Source: Chara braunii (Eukaryota > Streptophyta > Charophyceae > Charales > Characeae). Taken from it: a DNA stretch of 43,249 bases. The stretch's first letter is position 1. The number at the start of each line of letters is the position of its first letter. The translations under genes were made by a program, and so were the position numbers. Where the stretch lies: NCBI GenBank assembly GCA_003427395.1, contig BFEA01000182.1, positions 1,535,002 to 1,578,250 on the forward strand, given 5' to 3'. A model generated the notes under the pieces. The model searched no databases. It was not told where the DNA came from and saw only the letters and a list, made by a program, of their open reading frames with translations. Shown here one piece after another: positions 8,824 to 17,756 of this stretch.

Positions 8824-9220
8824 AGTTTCTTTTCTCTTTTGTCCATACCATGTTGATTATTGGCAGCCAGTTAGTCCCATCACAATAGCTGTCAGATATA
8901 GGAGGGATTGGAACAGTCTTGTATGTTACTGACATTATACCCCATTCCACTTTCTTCTTTTGCTTGATCAAGCCTGTCTTTTCATCATAGATAAATTGAA
9001 TCACGATCTCCCATAACCAATTAAAATCCTCACCATCATTGGTGCCTCCTTCCTTGACATAGGGACGGATATCATAGATATCTCCCTCCAAGAAGTGAGT
9101 CAGCACTACGCAGATGGTTGAGCCACAAGAATGATAGCTCCAACAAGCCTCATACCTGTAAGGAAATATTCCTCTTGTGGTAAATTTAGACAATTCTTTC
9201 AGAACACCGTCGACCAGCAT
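8807..9220 (-). CDS. F1-family ORF, copy a, first ORF after the primer site (unrecognised)
   Basis: Codes for 137 residues: GIFPYRYEA (17-25), ICVVLTHF (36-43), GDIYDIRPYVKEG (46-58), KKVEWG (89-94), PIPP (104-107) and DGTNWLPIINM (114-124). An in-frame TGA lies a few codons upstream of the ATG at 9220, which supports this start. It is the first coding frame of the element, about 315 bases after the primer binding site. The leader between them is AT-rich. A CAG|GTATG-like splice donor near 9290 is visible, but no acceptor can be assigned with confidence. Function unknown. Confidence 0.65.
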   Translation of the reverse strand: MLVDGVLKELSKFTTRGIFPYRYEACWSYHSCGSTICVVLTHFLEGDIYDIRPYVKEGGTNDGEDFNWLWEIVIQFIYDEKTGLIKQKKKVEWGIMSVTYKTVPIPPISDSYCDGTNWLPIINMVWTKEKRNCDHES

Positions 9221-9535
9221 TTGTCTCGGTCCGTCTCACTCTCTTCCTTTCAATTCCCTTCAGTGTGTTGGAAGATAATTGGGCATACCTGGTGTCAAGC
9301 TCGATTGTCTCCAGTCAATAATATCAATCTCATTTTCCCGATCCAGAATGGTAGCTCACACAAGGAAAAAATAAATCACAATTAGCAGTCGTGATTCTAA
9401 AAAAAAATCGGGACTTAAATGGGAATAATAAAATTAACATGAAACTCACTGAAATGTCAACAGTTCTCACGTCCTAATGAAGGCTCAAAGATGATGATGA
9501 CCCAGGCTCGTTCCGGATACGAAAATCTTTTCATG

Positions 9536-9553
9536 TCCCCGGCAACGGCGCCA
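9536..9553 (-). promoter_or_regulatory. Primer binding site complementary to tRNA-Asp
   Basis: The minus strand reads TGGCGCCGTTGCCGGGGA. The plus strand is thus the 3' end of plant cytosolic tRNA-Asp, including CCA. Plant Tat/Athila-type Ty3/gypsy elements commonly use such a primer for minus-strand DNA synthesis. Four bases to its right begins TGTTGCACC (9558), the expected inverted TG...CA edge of a 5' LTR. It is not a tRNA gene, since only the acceptor/T-arm end is present. Confidence 0.85.
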
Positions 9554-9557
9554 TTTT

Positions 9558-10027
9558 TGTTGCACCTTTTTCAGTCGAGCCGCTTCGGGCGACCGGAAAG
9601 CCAACACGCTATCACGCATGATTTTGTGTGTGTGCTTGCAATAAATAAAATAAATTAAATAATGCAAATCCCTTCCTGTTGTGTGCGTCCGGCTTCGAGC
9701 GAGACCCTTCAATTGCGGTCTTCGCCGGTCCCCGGTCTTAGGAATCTTTTATTTTGATTCAGAACAGCAGAGAATTATGCAAATAATAATCATGAAATTA
9801 TGGGGTGCTATGCATGCATCAATTATGTCAATCTGATTTTGAGAACTGTGACAAAACATCCATGAAGGCAATCATCGAGCAAGAATGATGCAGAAAATAG
9901 GGTTGACTGACTCGAGCAAAGACAGGGGCAATTAAATGAGGGAAGAATGAGAACTCATAATAATCTCAGAAAGTACATGTAAACGGCATGGTCAGCACCT
10001 CCCAAGAGTCCTCACTCATCCCTCTGG
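9558..10027 (-). mobile_element. Probable 3' part (R-U5) of the 5' LTR
   Basis: The segment begins (inner edge) with TGTTGCACC next to the primer site. It contains an AATAAA on the minus strand at 9753-9748, about 190 bases from the edge, as expected for a polyadenylation signal in R. The sequence is AT-rich without coding. The outer end of the LTR cannot be placed because no second LTR is present. If the LTR is long, it would include the F1e, F2c and F2d frames further right. Confidence 0.55.
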
Positions 10028-10756
10028 TCAGTCTCTCTCAATCTCTCTTTTCACTAATCTTTTTTGGTGCCGAGACCCATGCCCGCGTACAATCTGAGAC
10101 TGAGGCTTCGTGACAAAATGCCACCTGTAGCCAGCAAGCTCTGAGCGTGACCATCCGAGGCACATAACACGGTAATTAACCATAGAGCAAAACTCCTCCC
10201 ACAATGTAGGCAGCCCGTCCACTGAAAAGACCACCCGTCTGAGGTAGGGATACTCAGTGGGCTCAGTTAACGCCTCAATGTCGATCACCGCCGGAGAGAT
10301 GTACCTCTTTGCCAAACCGATCACGTCCAGCCAACTCGTGCCATCGGTGAGAAGAGAAGGGACTGGAGGCCTAGGATAGTCAGTATAAAGCATCGGCCCG
10401 AAACTGNGGATCAACGTAGTACCACTCTCATCGAGCTCCCTCTCTCTCTGCTCAAGGTATCCGGTGGCTGAGATCCAGACTGGATCGAAAAGTTTATGAG
10501 CCTCCTTGCCCTTCTTCAGGTAGGGCCTNAGATCGTGAATAGTGCCATCANCAAAACTGGTCTGGACAACGAAGATTGACAGATCTCCCTGTCTAAAACC
10601 AATGGCACTAACATACTGATAATGAAATGCCTCTTTGCATGAGATCCGGTTGAGGTTGGCCAGCACTGACTCACTGACCGGCATAGGCTGAACTCTGCTC
10701 ATAAGTACTCTAGCCAGTGCAAACTGACTGGATGGTTCAAGAGGACTGGTTACCAA
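10028..10756 (-). CDS. F1-family ORF, copy e, with C-terminal extension
   Basis: Codes for 242 residues, with three ambiguous bases. The N-terminal 150 residues carry the F1 landmarks: KEAFHYQYV (41-49), LSIFVVQTSF (59-68), HD-RPYLKKG (74-83), PRPPVP (128-133) and DGTSWLDVIGLA (138-149). The last ~90 residues (Trp- and Arg-rich, ending RHQKRLVKREIERD) are not shared with the other copies. No ATG opens it. The frame runs back through the 15-bp minisatellite as five-residue repeats, so the true start is uncertain and the TTG used here is nominal. It lies on the other side of the inferred LTR edge from F1a-d. Confidence 0.55.
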   Translation of the reverse strand: MVTSPLEPSSQFALARVLMSRVQPMPVSESVLANLNRISCKEAFHYQYVSAIGFRQGDLSIFVVQTSFXDGTIHDXRPYLKKGKEAHKLFDPVWISATGYLEQRERELDESGTTLIXSFGPMLYTDYPRPPVPSLLTDGTSWLDVIGLAKRYISPAVIDIEALTEPTEYPYLRRVVFSVDGLPTLWEEFCSMVNYRVMCLGWSRSELAGYRWHFVTKPQSQIVRGHGSRHQKRLVKREIERD

Positions 10757-10770
10757 ACTGATTGCAAAAA

Positions 10771-10948
10771 ACTCATTGCTGAAAACTGATTGCTGGAAAA
10801 CTAATTGCTGGAAAACTGATTGCTGGAAAATTGATTGCTGGAAAACTAATTGCTGGAAAACTGATTGCTGGAAAATTGATTGCTGGAAAACTGATTGCTG
10901 GAAACTGATTGCTGGAAAACTGATTGCTGGAAAACTGATTGCTGAAAA
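10771..10948. repeat. 15-bp minisatellite, 12 units
   Basis: Twelve tandem copies of attgctggaaaactg with variants aactaat/aattgat and two single-base deletions. The 15-bp period keeps reading frame on both strands: DCWKT repeats on plus, QQSVF-type repeats on minus. On minus it is continuous with the F1e frame. Confidence 0.9.
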
Positions 10949-11041
10949 CTGTTGTTCTGAAGTCTAGTCCAGCTCTCTACAGTCGGCCTGAGCCAGACAC
11001 ACACTCATCTCTCTTATCATGAAGTAGGAGACTAACTTGTC

Positions 11042-11296
11042 TCACTGANAATCCCGGACANCCTTTCTTGCTTCCTCTACAGTGCCCACCGAGGAAATAG
11101 TAGCGCACANCTTACCATTTTTGTCATGTAGATAATAAGTGTACTCAATCCGGGNGTGTTCCTTTACCAGCGTCAAAGCATGCTCCATCATCATGACTGT
11201 CTGCTGATGGTATTCTTCCACTGCGCTCTCCCTCCAGTCCTCTGCCACGCCCTGACGCAGTGAACACGCCACCCTTATAGTGTCTCTGTCCCCCAT
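11042..11296 (-). CDS. F2-family small ORF, copy c
   Basis: Codes for 84 residues, with four ambiguous bases. It aligns along its whole length with the frame at 11,880: VACS / VRCS near residues 9-12, WRE / WKE (21-23), IEYTYYLHDKNG (50-61) and TVEEARK (72-78). The pattern suggests a short alpha/beta fold with a central helix and a C-terminal helix, but I recognise no known family. Neighbours are F1e downstream and F2d upstream on the same strand. Confidence 0.55.
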   Translation of the reverse strand: MGDRDTIRVACSLRQGVAEDWRESAVEEYHQQTVMMMEHALTLVKEHXRIEYTYYLHDKNGKXCATISSVGTVEEARKXVRDXQ

Positions 11297-11786
11297 TCTC
11301 TGCAGAGCTCTACTGCATTAACTTCNNTGCCAAGGTTCAGCACTCGAAATAGACGGCGACTGTTGCNAGGCGAACAGACTACTGATTGCCATCTTATGCG
11401 TTGTCCNGAAAAGTCATTCNAAGGCTANCTGAAAAGGCGTCTGAAAGTTATCTGTATGCGGTTTGACCACCACCGANGACNCCATACACTTCACGCCGAA
11501 AGCACCGTCGAGTGNTGATCAACCCTGACAGCTCTGAGCACCAGAACCGTACGTCAATGAGTCTGTTCNCTNGTCNTCTGATTCTAGTTTCCANCTGTCT
11601 GAGTNTGNTTTCTGACTGTCTGTTNATTGGGTAACGCCTTNAGCACGAAACATCACTCTGAGCATTGCTTNGACAGCGCCTTGAGCACTGAATATCACTC
11701 TGAGTATTGCTTGAATGTAGTTNGTAAATTGTCTCTTTGTTATNTGAATAAGCACTAATGTGTTGAACCACAGGAGTCNTGAGATN
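11048..11786. other. Cluster of ambiguous bases with a short tandem duplication
   Basis: About 30 single Ns occur in 740 bases, against a handful elsewhere. Single Ns at such density suggest that differing copies (alleles or repeat copies) were merged in the assembly. Within it, about 11,634-11,712 is a two-copy direct repeat of ~43 bases around cgcctt-agcac...atcactctgag. Frames through this stretch are unreliable. Confidence 0.6.
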
Positions 11787-11879
11787 ATAGGCCGTTATAC
11801 GGTAAAGGAGGGTTGCAGTCTGTTACCGTTCAGACTCCAATGGATCTTTGGGAGGGTGGTAGTTTGATCACTGCCAAGC

Positions 11880-12137
11880 TCATGCGAGCTTCTTTCTCGC
11901 TTTTTCCACGCTCTCTAGCGACGAACAGATACTGTGCAGAATGCCATCAAGCCCATAGATATAAATTACAAACTCAATATATTTTTCCTCTCTCACCGCC
12001 TGAATAGCTTGTTCACGCTGAATTTCCCTATAAAATTCCATATTCTGAAACACTTCTTCTTTCCACCCCTCTTTCCTGTCTCTAATGGCGCTGCACCTCA
12101 CCACTAGTACCTCGTTGTCTCTCATGATTCCCGACAT
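11880..12137 (-). CDS. F2-family small ORF, copy d
   Basis: Codes for 85 residues. A second ATG four codons in gives an MRDNEV start like the MRDSSL of the frame at 7193. Landmarks: VRCS (13-16), WKEE (25-28), a Glu/Gln-rich helix (30-52), IEFVIYIYGLDG (54-65) and SVEKARKKL (76-84). It has no ambiguous bases, so it is the best reference for the family. No homologue or function is known to me. Confidence 0.6.
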   Translation of the reverse strand: MSGIMRDNEVLVVRCSAIRDRKEGWKEEVFQNMEFYREIQREQAIQAVREEKYIEFVIYIYGLDGILHSICSSLESVEKARKKLA

Positions 12138-15092
12138 AGGTTGGCTAGGGTGATTTTCTTGCTCTTTGCGGAAAACGGGGTTGATTCAAGGAAAAGCGTT
12201 ATTCTCAGGCCTAAAAAAAGACTTCCGCTCTTGAATGTTTGACTTGCGCTGACGAGTGGAGTCAGAGAAAGGGCACAGACATACTGAGCCCTCACTTCAG
12301 GGTGCCTGAGCCCCGGAGATGCTCATTCACTACCAAGGTCTGTCATGTTCTCTTTCATGCAATGAGTTATACTATCTGTGGGGCTTATTAGCCCCACTAG
12401 CGTGATGGTTGGCTCCGAGCGGAACAGTCCTTACGACTCCCTTCAGAACCCCTGTTTTGCAACTGGCCTTTTTCATTAACCAGTTAGTGCAGAAGGATTG
12501 AACATGGCTTGCTTTTGGATGCTCCTTAATTGAGTTGTTTCTAGGTTTGTCCTTGACTGCGACACAACTCTTCTCCAGTCCTCCAACCACCGGTCGTGCT
12601 TCCCTAGGTAACGACTCNAAACGAGTCGCTACTCAGGCTGATGGCCATATCTAGAAATCTGCGCCCGGCGTGAGGGTTCAGAGTCGGGGTCCGCACTTAA
12701 AGGCTCTGACTTGAGACACGTGAATAACTCGGACTCAGGTTCAATATTACTTTAAGCCGCCCAGACGATTCCCACTGTAAATTTGGGTACGATCTTATTA
12801 TCGTCGAGAACTCACGACTCTGATTACAAGAAACGAGCAACTGCGTTTCTCCCGATTTACTGGTAGCAAGCGAGAGTCNTTTTGTTCCATGCTGAGGCAG
12901 GAAGCATCGAGTAATGTCTCAGAAAATATGAATCACGGCTGANAGTGGACCCATTAATGCTCAACCCGGAGGACGGCGAAAATGAGGACCTGACATAATC
13001 CGTTCAAAAGGACACCCCCAACAGTCGTCCCTCGGACAGACAAGCTAGCCAACTCTACCCTTTTGAAAAGACAGAGGAAAATCAGGTCTCATGGAAACTG
13101 CCTCGGTGGTCCACTTTGTTGTTATCCATATAAAGATCAACTGGGAGGTACTACTCGACAACTGATAGGGGAAATGCATGAAGCACACTCGGTAAGGACT
13201 TTCACAACATAATTCGAGACCTTGTCATCCAAAATGGGGGGAGGACTCGAGCTTCTCTCCTTTGGGGTGAGACTTCACCAAAACCGAGTAACAATAAAGG
13301 TCAATCACCATCAAGTAGAAACTTAACAAGGATATAGGAAACTTTTCTCAGTATTGTCTTTCTCTTCCCCATCCATTCAAGAAGAACAGAGTCATGAGAC
13401 ACTGCAAGAATATCATCACAGACAGACAAATCCACTAGATAAACCCAAGAGTGGGCCTGTATACTCGAACAACCACCTGTTTGCACTGTTATTCAAACTC
13501 GCAGACGTGTGCAACTGTGCAATCGTCGGATCATGTGGGTACGTGATAGTTCATGTGATCTTGTACTCAATTATAATCAGACCTCGAAACAGATTCTTAT
13601 GATTGCTAGCAAGCGATTAATCAGAGGAACACTTGTAAGCCCACACATTCAAGTGCTCGTGTGGCCACGCAAAGAGGGGTATCGACGAAACAGTTTATCT
13701 CATTGATCGAGCAGAACCACCGTGTCTGGTCATGAGCACGGGACTAAATGGAACAGTCAAGATGAAAGTTTCTTTGTCATAGAATTATCCTTCGATTAAA
13801 CTGATAACTAGCTTAAGTAAACTGCATTATAAACCATCAGTTTAATTTTATAGTTCGGCTGCCGATGAGTAAATACAACAAAAAAAAAAGAGAGGGAAGA
13901 GACTCATAACTCGCCGGACAATCTCACCCAAACATAAAGCCAAATTGTCGAGCCNAACCAAAGGCAAAGTCTTAATATAGAATCAACAGAAAAACACAAG
14001 TCTCAACAAACTGNTATTATACCCTTGCCCGTACGCAGTTCTAAACATGGTATTTCCTGTGCGGCTGATCGCCGCTCATAAAGCCTGTTGAAGTTTGACA
14101 GACAGTGCAGACTCGATTACTCACGTCTCTCATACCCCGTGGACGGCTCATGTCACCTGTTCTGTTAAGGCGACTTTGCAAAAGACCCAGTATGCACGCT
14201 GTATAGTAAGCCCCAATGACTCAATAATAAAAATGGTCACTTACTGGTCAACCCAAAAATCCAACCCGTTTTACCTGTAGGCAACTGAATCACTTAGTAG
14301 TAACCTGCAGATGGCTAGAAGGTGGAGTTTCTTGACTTCAGCCTGCGGCGTACCTGCTCATAGGTGGTACTCAAGAAACGTTCAAATACCAAGTGCAAAG
14401 CCAACTGTACCCCTACTCTCGAGGCTTTTCAAGAACCCAATTCCCCCTCCTTTTTTTTCTTACGGATACTGTCGACTAAGAGTCAGTAACTTCTCTTCAC
14501 TAGTCCAGTAAAGGGGCTCCAACAAACGACAACCCAAAGGATGAGCGAACAATTCGAACTTCGTTCATCCACGTCTCTCTCTCCTTTCGTATCTTTCGTA
14601 GGCACAGTAGCACCCATTCACAGTCTGATAAAGGCTTCTTGGCTTATCCGTCTCACGTATCAAGTCCGCTGTCAAATCTCAACATAGTATTGGATCGTCT
14701 CCCATAGTTAACTCTCACAAGACGTATGTCACACTACTCGCGTTATTTCCACGGTCGAGTCTTAAAGCGGACCATGCGCCCTCTCGCTCTCCCTTTCGTA
14801 CGCCGATCTCTCTCCCACTCCTTTCCTTACTCGCCCAGATATGCACGTGTCATAGTAATGACACTTGCTAACAGTGCACGTTTTCTTTCTTGATCGTGAT
14901 CGCCTAACACTTCTAATTACAATCTCGCGAACTCCCCCACTTACGCAAGCACCAATCCGGCCTCCTCTGGACACTCACTAATTAGCTGGTAACTGCCCAA
15001 GCACAAGCAAAAAGCTGCTGATCCGTCCAAGACAGGGATGAACCATGCTCAACGAGCGGCGGGCGGGTTGAATAGCAACCTACACCACGCCC
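12138..15092. other. No gene seen; probable retroelement-derived non-coding DNA
   Basis: No convincing frame on either strand. There is a short perfect hairpin (ggggct-tatt-agcccc) near 12,380-12,396. TGTAAATTTGGGTACG near 12,777 has the look of an LTR edge but has no partner. A few isolated Ns occur. The stretch ends at the conserved 95-mer at 15,093. Confidence 0.5.
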
Positions 15093-15222
15093 TGCAGATT
15101 AACTTTTTCTTGATGGACACTGTTCACTCTGTTCTGGCAGGATCCCCCTTTTTGTCGGTGCTGCAGGTGCAAGCGCGTCGCGCGAGCNNNNNNNNNNNNN
15201 NNNNNNNNNNNNNNNNNNNNNN
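15093..15222. other. Assembly join: duplicated 95-mer plus 35-N gap
   Basis: Bases 15,093-15,187 are identical to the 95 bases that follow the gap (15,223-15,317) and to bases 1-95. The 35 Ns (15,188-15,222) therefore separate two contig ends that overlap. An exact 95-base overlap is what a k=96 de Bruijn graph leaves at a branch node. The true distance is probably an overlap, not a gap. Confidence 0.85.
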
Positions 15223-15925
15223 TGCAGATTAACTTTTTCTTGATGGACACTGTTCACTCTGTTCTGGCAGGATCCCCCTTTTTGTCGGTGCTGCAGGTGC
15301 AAGCGCGTCGCGCGAGCGAGAGAGCAGCGGTTGACATCAGTCGCCTTCAGCAAGCTCACGTCCCCCTTCACTCACACCGTCTCTCCTCTCGTTGACCGCC
15401 CTCATTGCCTCAGGCCTTGCCACGTGCAGCCTGCTGACGCGCGTAACCGTCCTCGTCCTTCTCTCTCTCTCTCTCTCTGCTGTTCACCCCTCTCTTTGAC
15501 CGCCCTCTTGCGCCTCTCCTAGGGCACGTCACGTGTCAGCCGAGTATCCAAGCATGTCCGTCCCACTGCACTTGCCTATGCTTTTCCATTTCATGTCCAA
15601 TCCCGTTCACACTATCGCGCTCTTGTGTTCTCTCAGACCCGTCTTTTTCCTTTACTCTGTTTCTCACCCGTCCCGCGGCCATTGGGCGTCAGCTGTCGTG
15701 AGATGGCCTCAGGTCCCTCTTCCGCCGGCTTTGCAGCCCGGTGATGCCTCTGGATCTCGCCTGGTCTGATCCAGGACCTGAGGTCCGTCTCCCGATCCTC
15801 CACCTCGCTCATCTCACTCTCCCCACCTGAGTCCCGTTCCAGGTGGGCCTGCTCCCAGTCCGCCGTGTCCATTGAGGTTTCGGTCTCATGATAAGAGACC
15901 ATTACGTGCATTTTTGTTGTCATGC
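15223..15925. repeat. Right copy of the ~700-bp repeat R1
   Basis: Direct-orientation match to 1-703, diverging at base 96 of the copy (g instead of a) and at scattered sites after. It carries one ggtctc-atgataa-gagacc inverted repeat at 15,882-15,900. Similarity stops near 15,925. A 130-residue minus-strand frame (16,025-15,633) extends over the edge. It is acidic and Glu/Arg-rich, with no domain I recognise, and is not counted as a gene. Confidence 0.8.
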
Positions 15926-17756
15926 CGTCCCTCCTGCAGCGCCTCTCCACACGGTCCTTTGTCTCCGTGATAGTGTCCTGTAGCCTTCCATCAGTCCGCA
16001 TCTCCTCCTCTTTTCCTCCCTCCACGTTGATCCTCAGTCTTAGCTCGTCTCCCCCATCGTAATTGAGTATAGCCGTAATTCAAGGCCCCTCCCCAGACAT
16101 AGGCTTCCACCGAATCTGGTGGTACCAGTAGCAGGGTCTATACCCGTGCAAAGCCATAGCCACTCAGAATAGCCAAGGACTTAGTTTTCAAATGCCCACA
16201 CAGAGACAGCTCATACAGGCCTCAAAGCTTCACCCTTCTTCTTGTCTCAGACCCGTGGCGCTAACGCAGCGGAACCCTCCACGAGCACCCATGGACCGCA
16301 AGCACCCACAGACTAGAGTGTGGACAGCCAGCCTCTTTCCACCTTTATAGGCTCTCCTCACATCGCGACCCAGCGTTCTGAACGGGAGTCTTGAGTATTT
16401 CTTTTCAGACTTCAGCACTTTGATTTTCTAAATCATCTATATTAATAAAAAAAAATAAAAAAATAAAAAAACAATCTACATGAAAGGAGGAAATGAAAAG
16501 CGAGACGCCAACGGTCGAATCTCATTACCACAGGCTGGACACAGTGATCCCATAATGAAATACCGACGGCGCGCCTCTCACTTCAAAAATAGATCGCCGA
16601 CCTACTCCTACCGGGTGCCCGTGTCCGATGGTAAGGAGGGGGCCTATGACCCTCCATTCGGGGTGATAAGTCTCCTACCGATGCCGCCGCGGGTCGCCCC
16701 TCTTTTGGGGTCCTCCCGCACGACGCCCAGCCAGGCGGCTTATGAGGGGTCACTCCAACCTAGGCCGTCGGCAGTATTCCTAACTCATGCGAAGCGAACC
16801 GTCAGCTCCCCGCGATATGACAGACCGAAAGAAAACCCAAGCCTGACACTCGCATGAAAAGAAAACCAAGTAATAATACCAATACTAACGATAATAATAA
16901 TAATAGTAGTTATCGCAGAAAGGGAAAGGGTGGCGTTTTTAGAATCTCTCCATGCTGCAACCTCTCCCGAACAGCGCCCCAAGTTCGCGCACAAATTTAA
17001 AACCCGACTTTCGGTCTTTTTCCCTTCCTTCTTTCTTTTTCATATTTCCCCCCTCTTTCCTTCTTTTTATAGTGCGCAGTTGGAACATACACATAGGTTA
17101 CCTTTTTCCCTTCCCTGTACTTGGTCCGAATCACGACCATTAGGGCCAGACGGTCCTTTTCGACCCCAAGCAGGCTCAGTTTGAACTGACAGCGACCACG
17201 ACTTGGAAACAGGACCGCTGGCCTCCCCCGCGAAGTGACAGGACCCCAACAAAGAAAGGGAATTTGCGTCTGAAAATCGGCGAACTAATAGTGATAAAAT
17301 AGTAGTAACAATAAAATCAAGAGAAAAAGGGAAAACTCAAACGATACAGTAGACAATCGTCGCTGAATCTCTCTTAACTAAAGCAACGATCCTGATCCAC
17401 GTGCTGATCAGGTTTTCTACTTTCTTTACTTTGCTTTTTATATTTTTTGTTTTCCCCCCTTTTATCTCTTTCGTTCATCTTTTTCTTCTCGACAGCAAGT
17501 GGTTTCCACGCACCCAACCCATAATTTGGCTAGAAGGAACTCGGCGCGCAGTAGAAAAGTTGCGCCAGTCCCTTCACCTTCGCGTCCCAGGGCGAGCCCG
17601 ATGGCTACCACGGCCACAGGCCGGTTGTGCTCTGCTGTACAACAGGGCGCCGAGCCTGCGTGGACCAATGGAAAGCCCTGTGGCGCACCTTTTGTTGAGG
17701 CAAGCACCGAACAGGGTCGGTCCACGTCATGGTACAGCCCGGGTACCAGGGAATTT
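15926..17756. other. No gene seen
   Basis: Frames on both strands lack recognisable domains. An A-rich tract with AATAAA-like words (about 16,441-16,472) could be the tail of a plus-strand retroposon. Pyrimidine-rich stretches lie at about 17,000-17,070 and 17,405-17,495. The sequence next to 17,757 may contain the 3' flank of the LINE. Confidence 0.5.

Larger units (their letters stand above)
795..9557 (-). mobile_element. Degenerate Ty3/gypsy retrotransposon, internal region, with extra ORFs before gag
   Basis: Reading leftwards: tRNA-Asp primer binding site, seven small frames, gag with a CCHC knuckle, aspartic protease, RT with YIDD, RNase H, integrase zinc finger and DDE core. The order PR-RT-RH-INT is that of Ty3/gypsy. 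The primer site is the kind used by plant Tat/Athila-like elements, some of which (Ogre) also carry an ORF upstream of gag. Damage includes several nonsense codons, at least four frameshifts, a MITE insertion in pol and loss of everything after the integrase core at 795. No matching 3' LTR is visible, so age cannot be estimated from LTR divergence. Confidence 0.9.

Noticed and set aside
9536-9553. tRNA-Asp gene
   Set aside because: Only the 3' end of the tRNA is matched, at the right place and orientation for a primer binding site.
12776-15092. A plus-strand LTR starting TGTAAATTTGGG
   Set aside because: No partner LTR, primer site or target duplication could be found.
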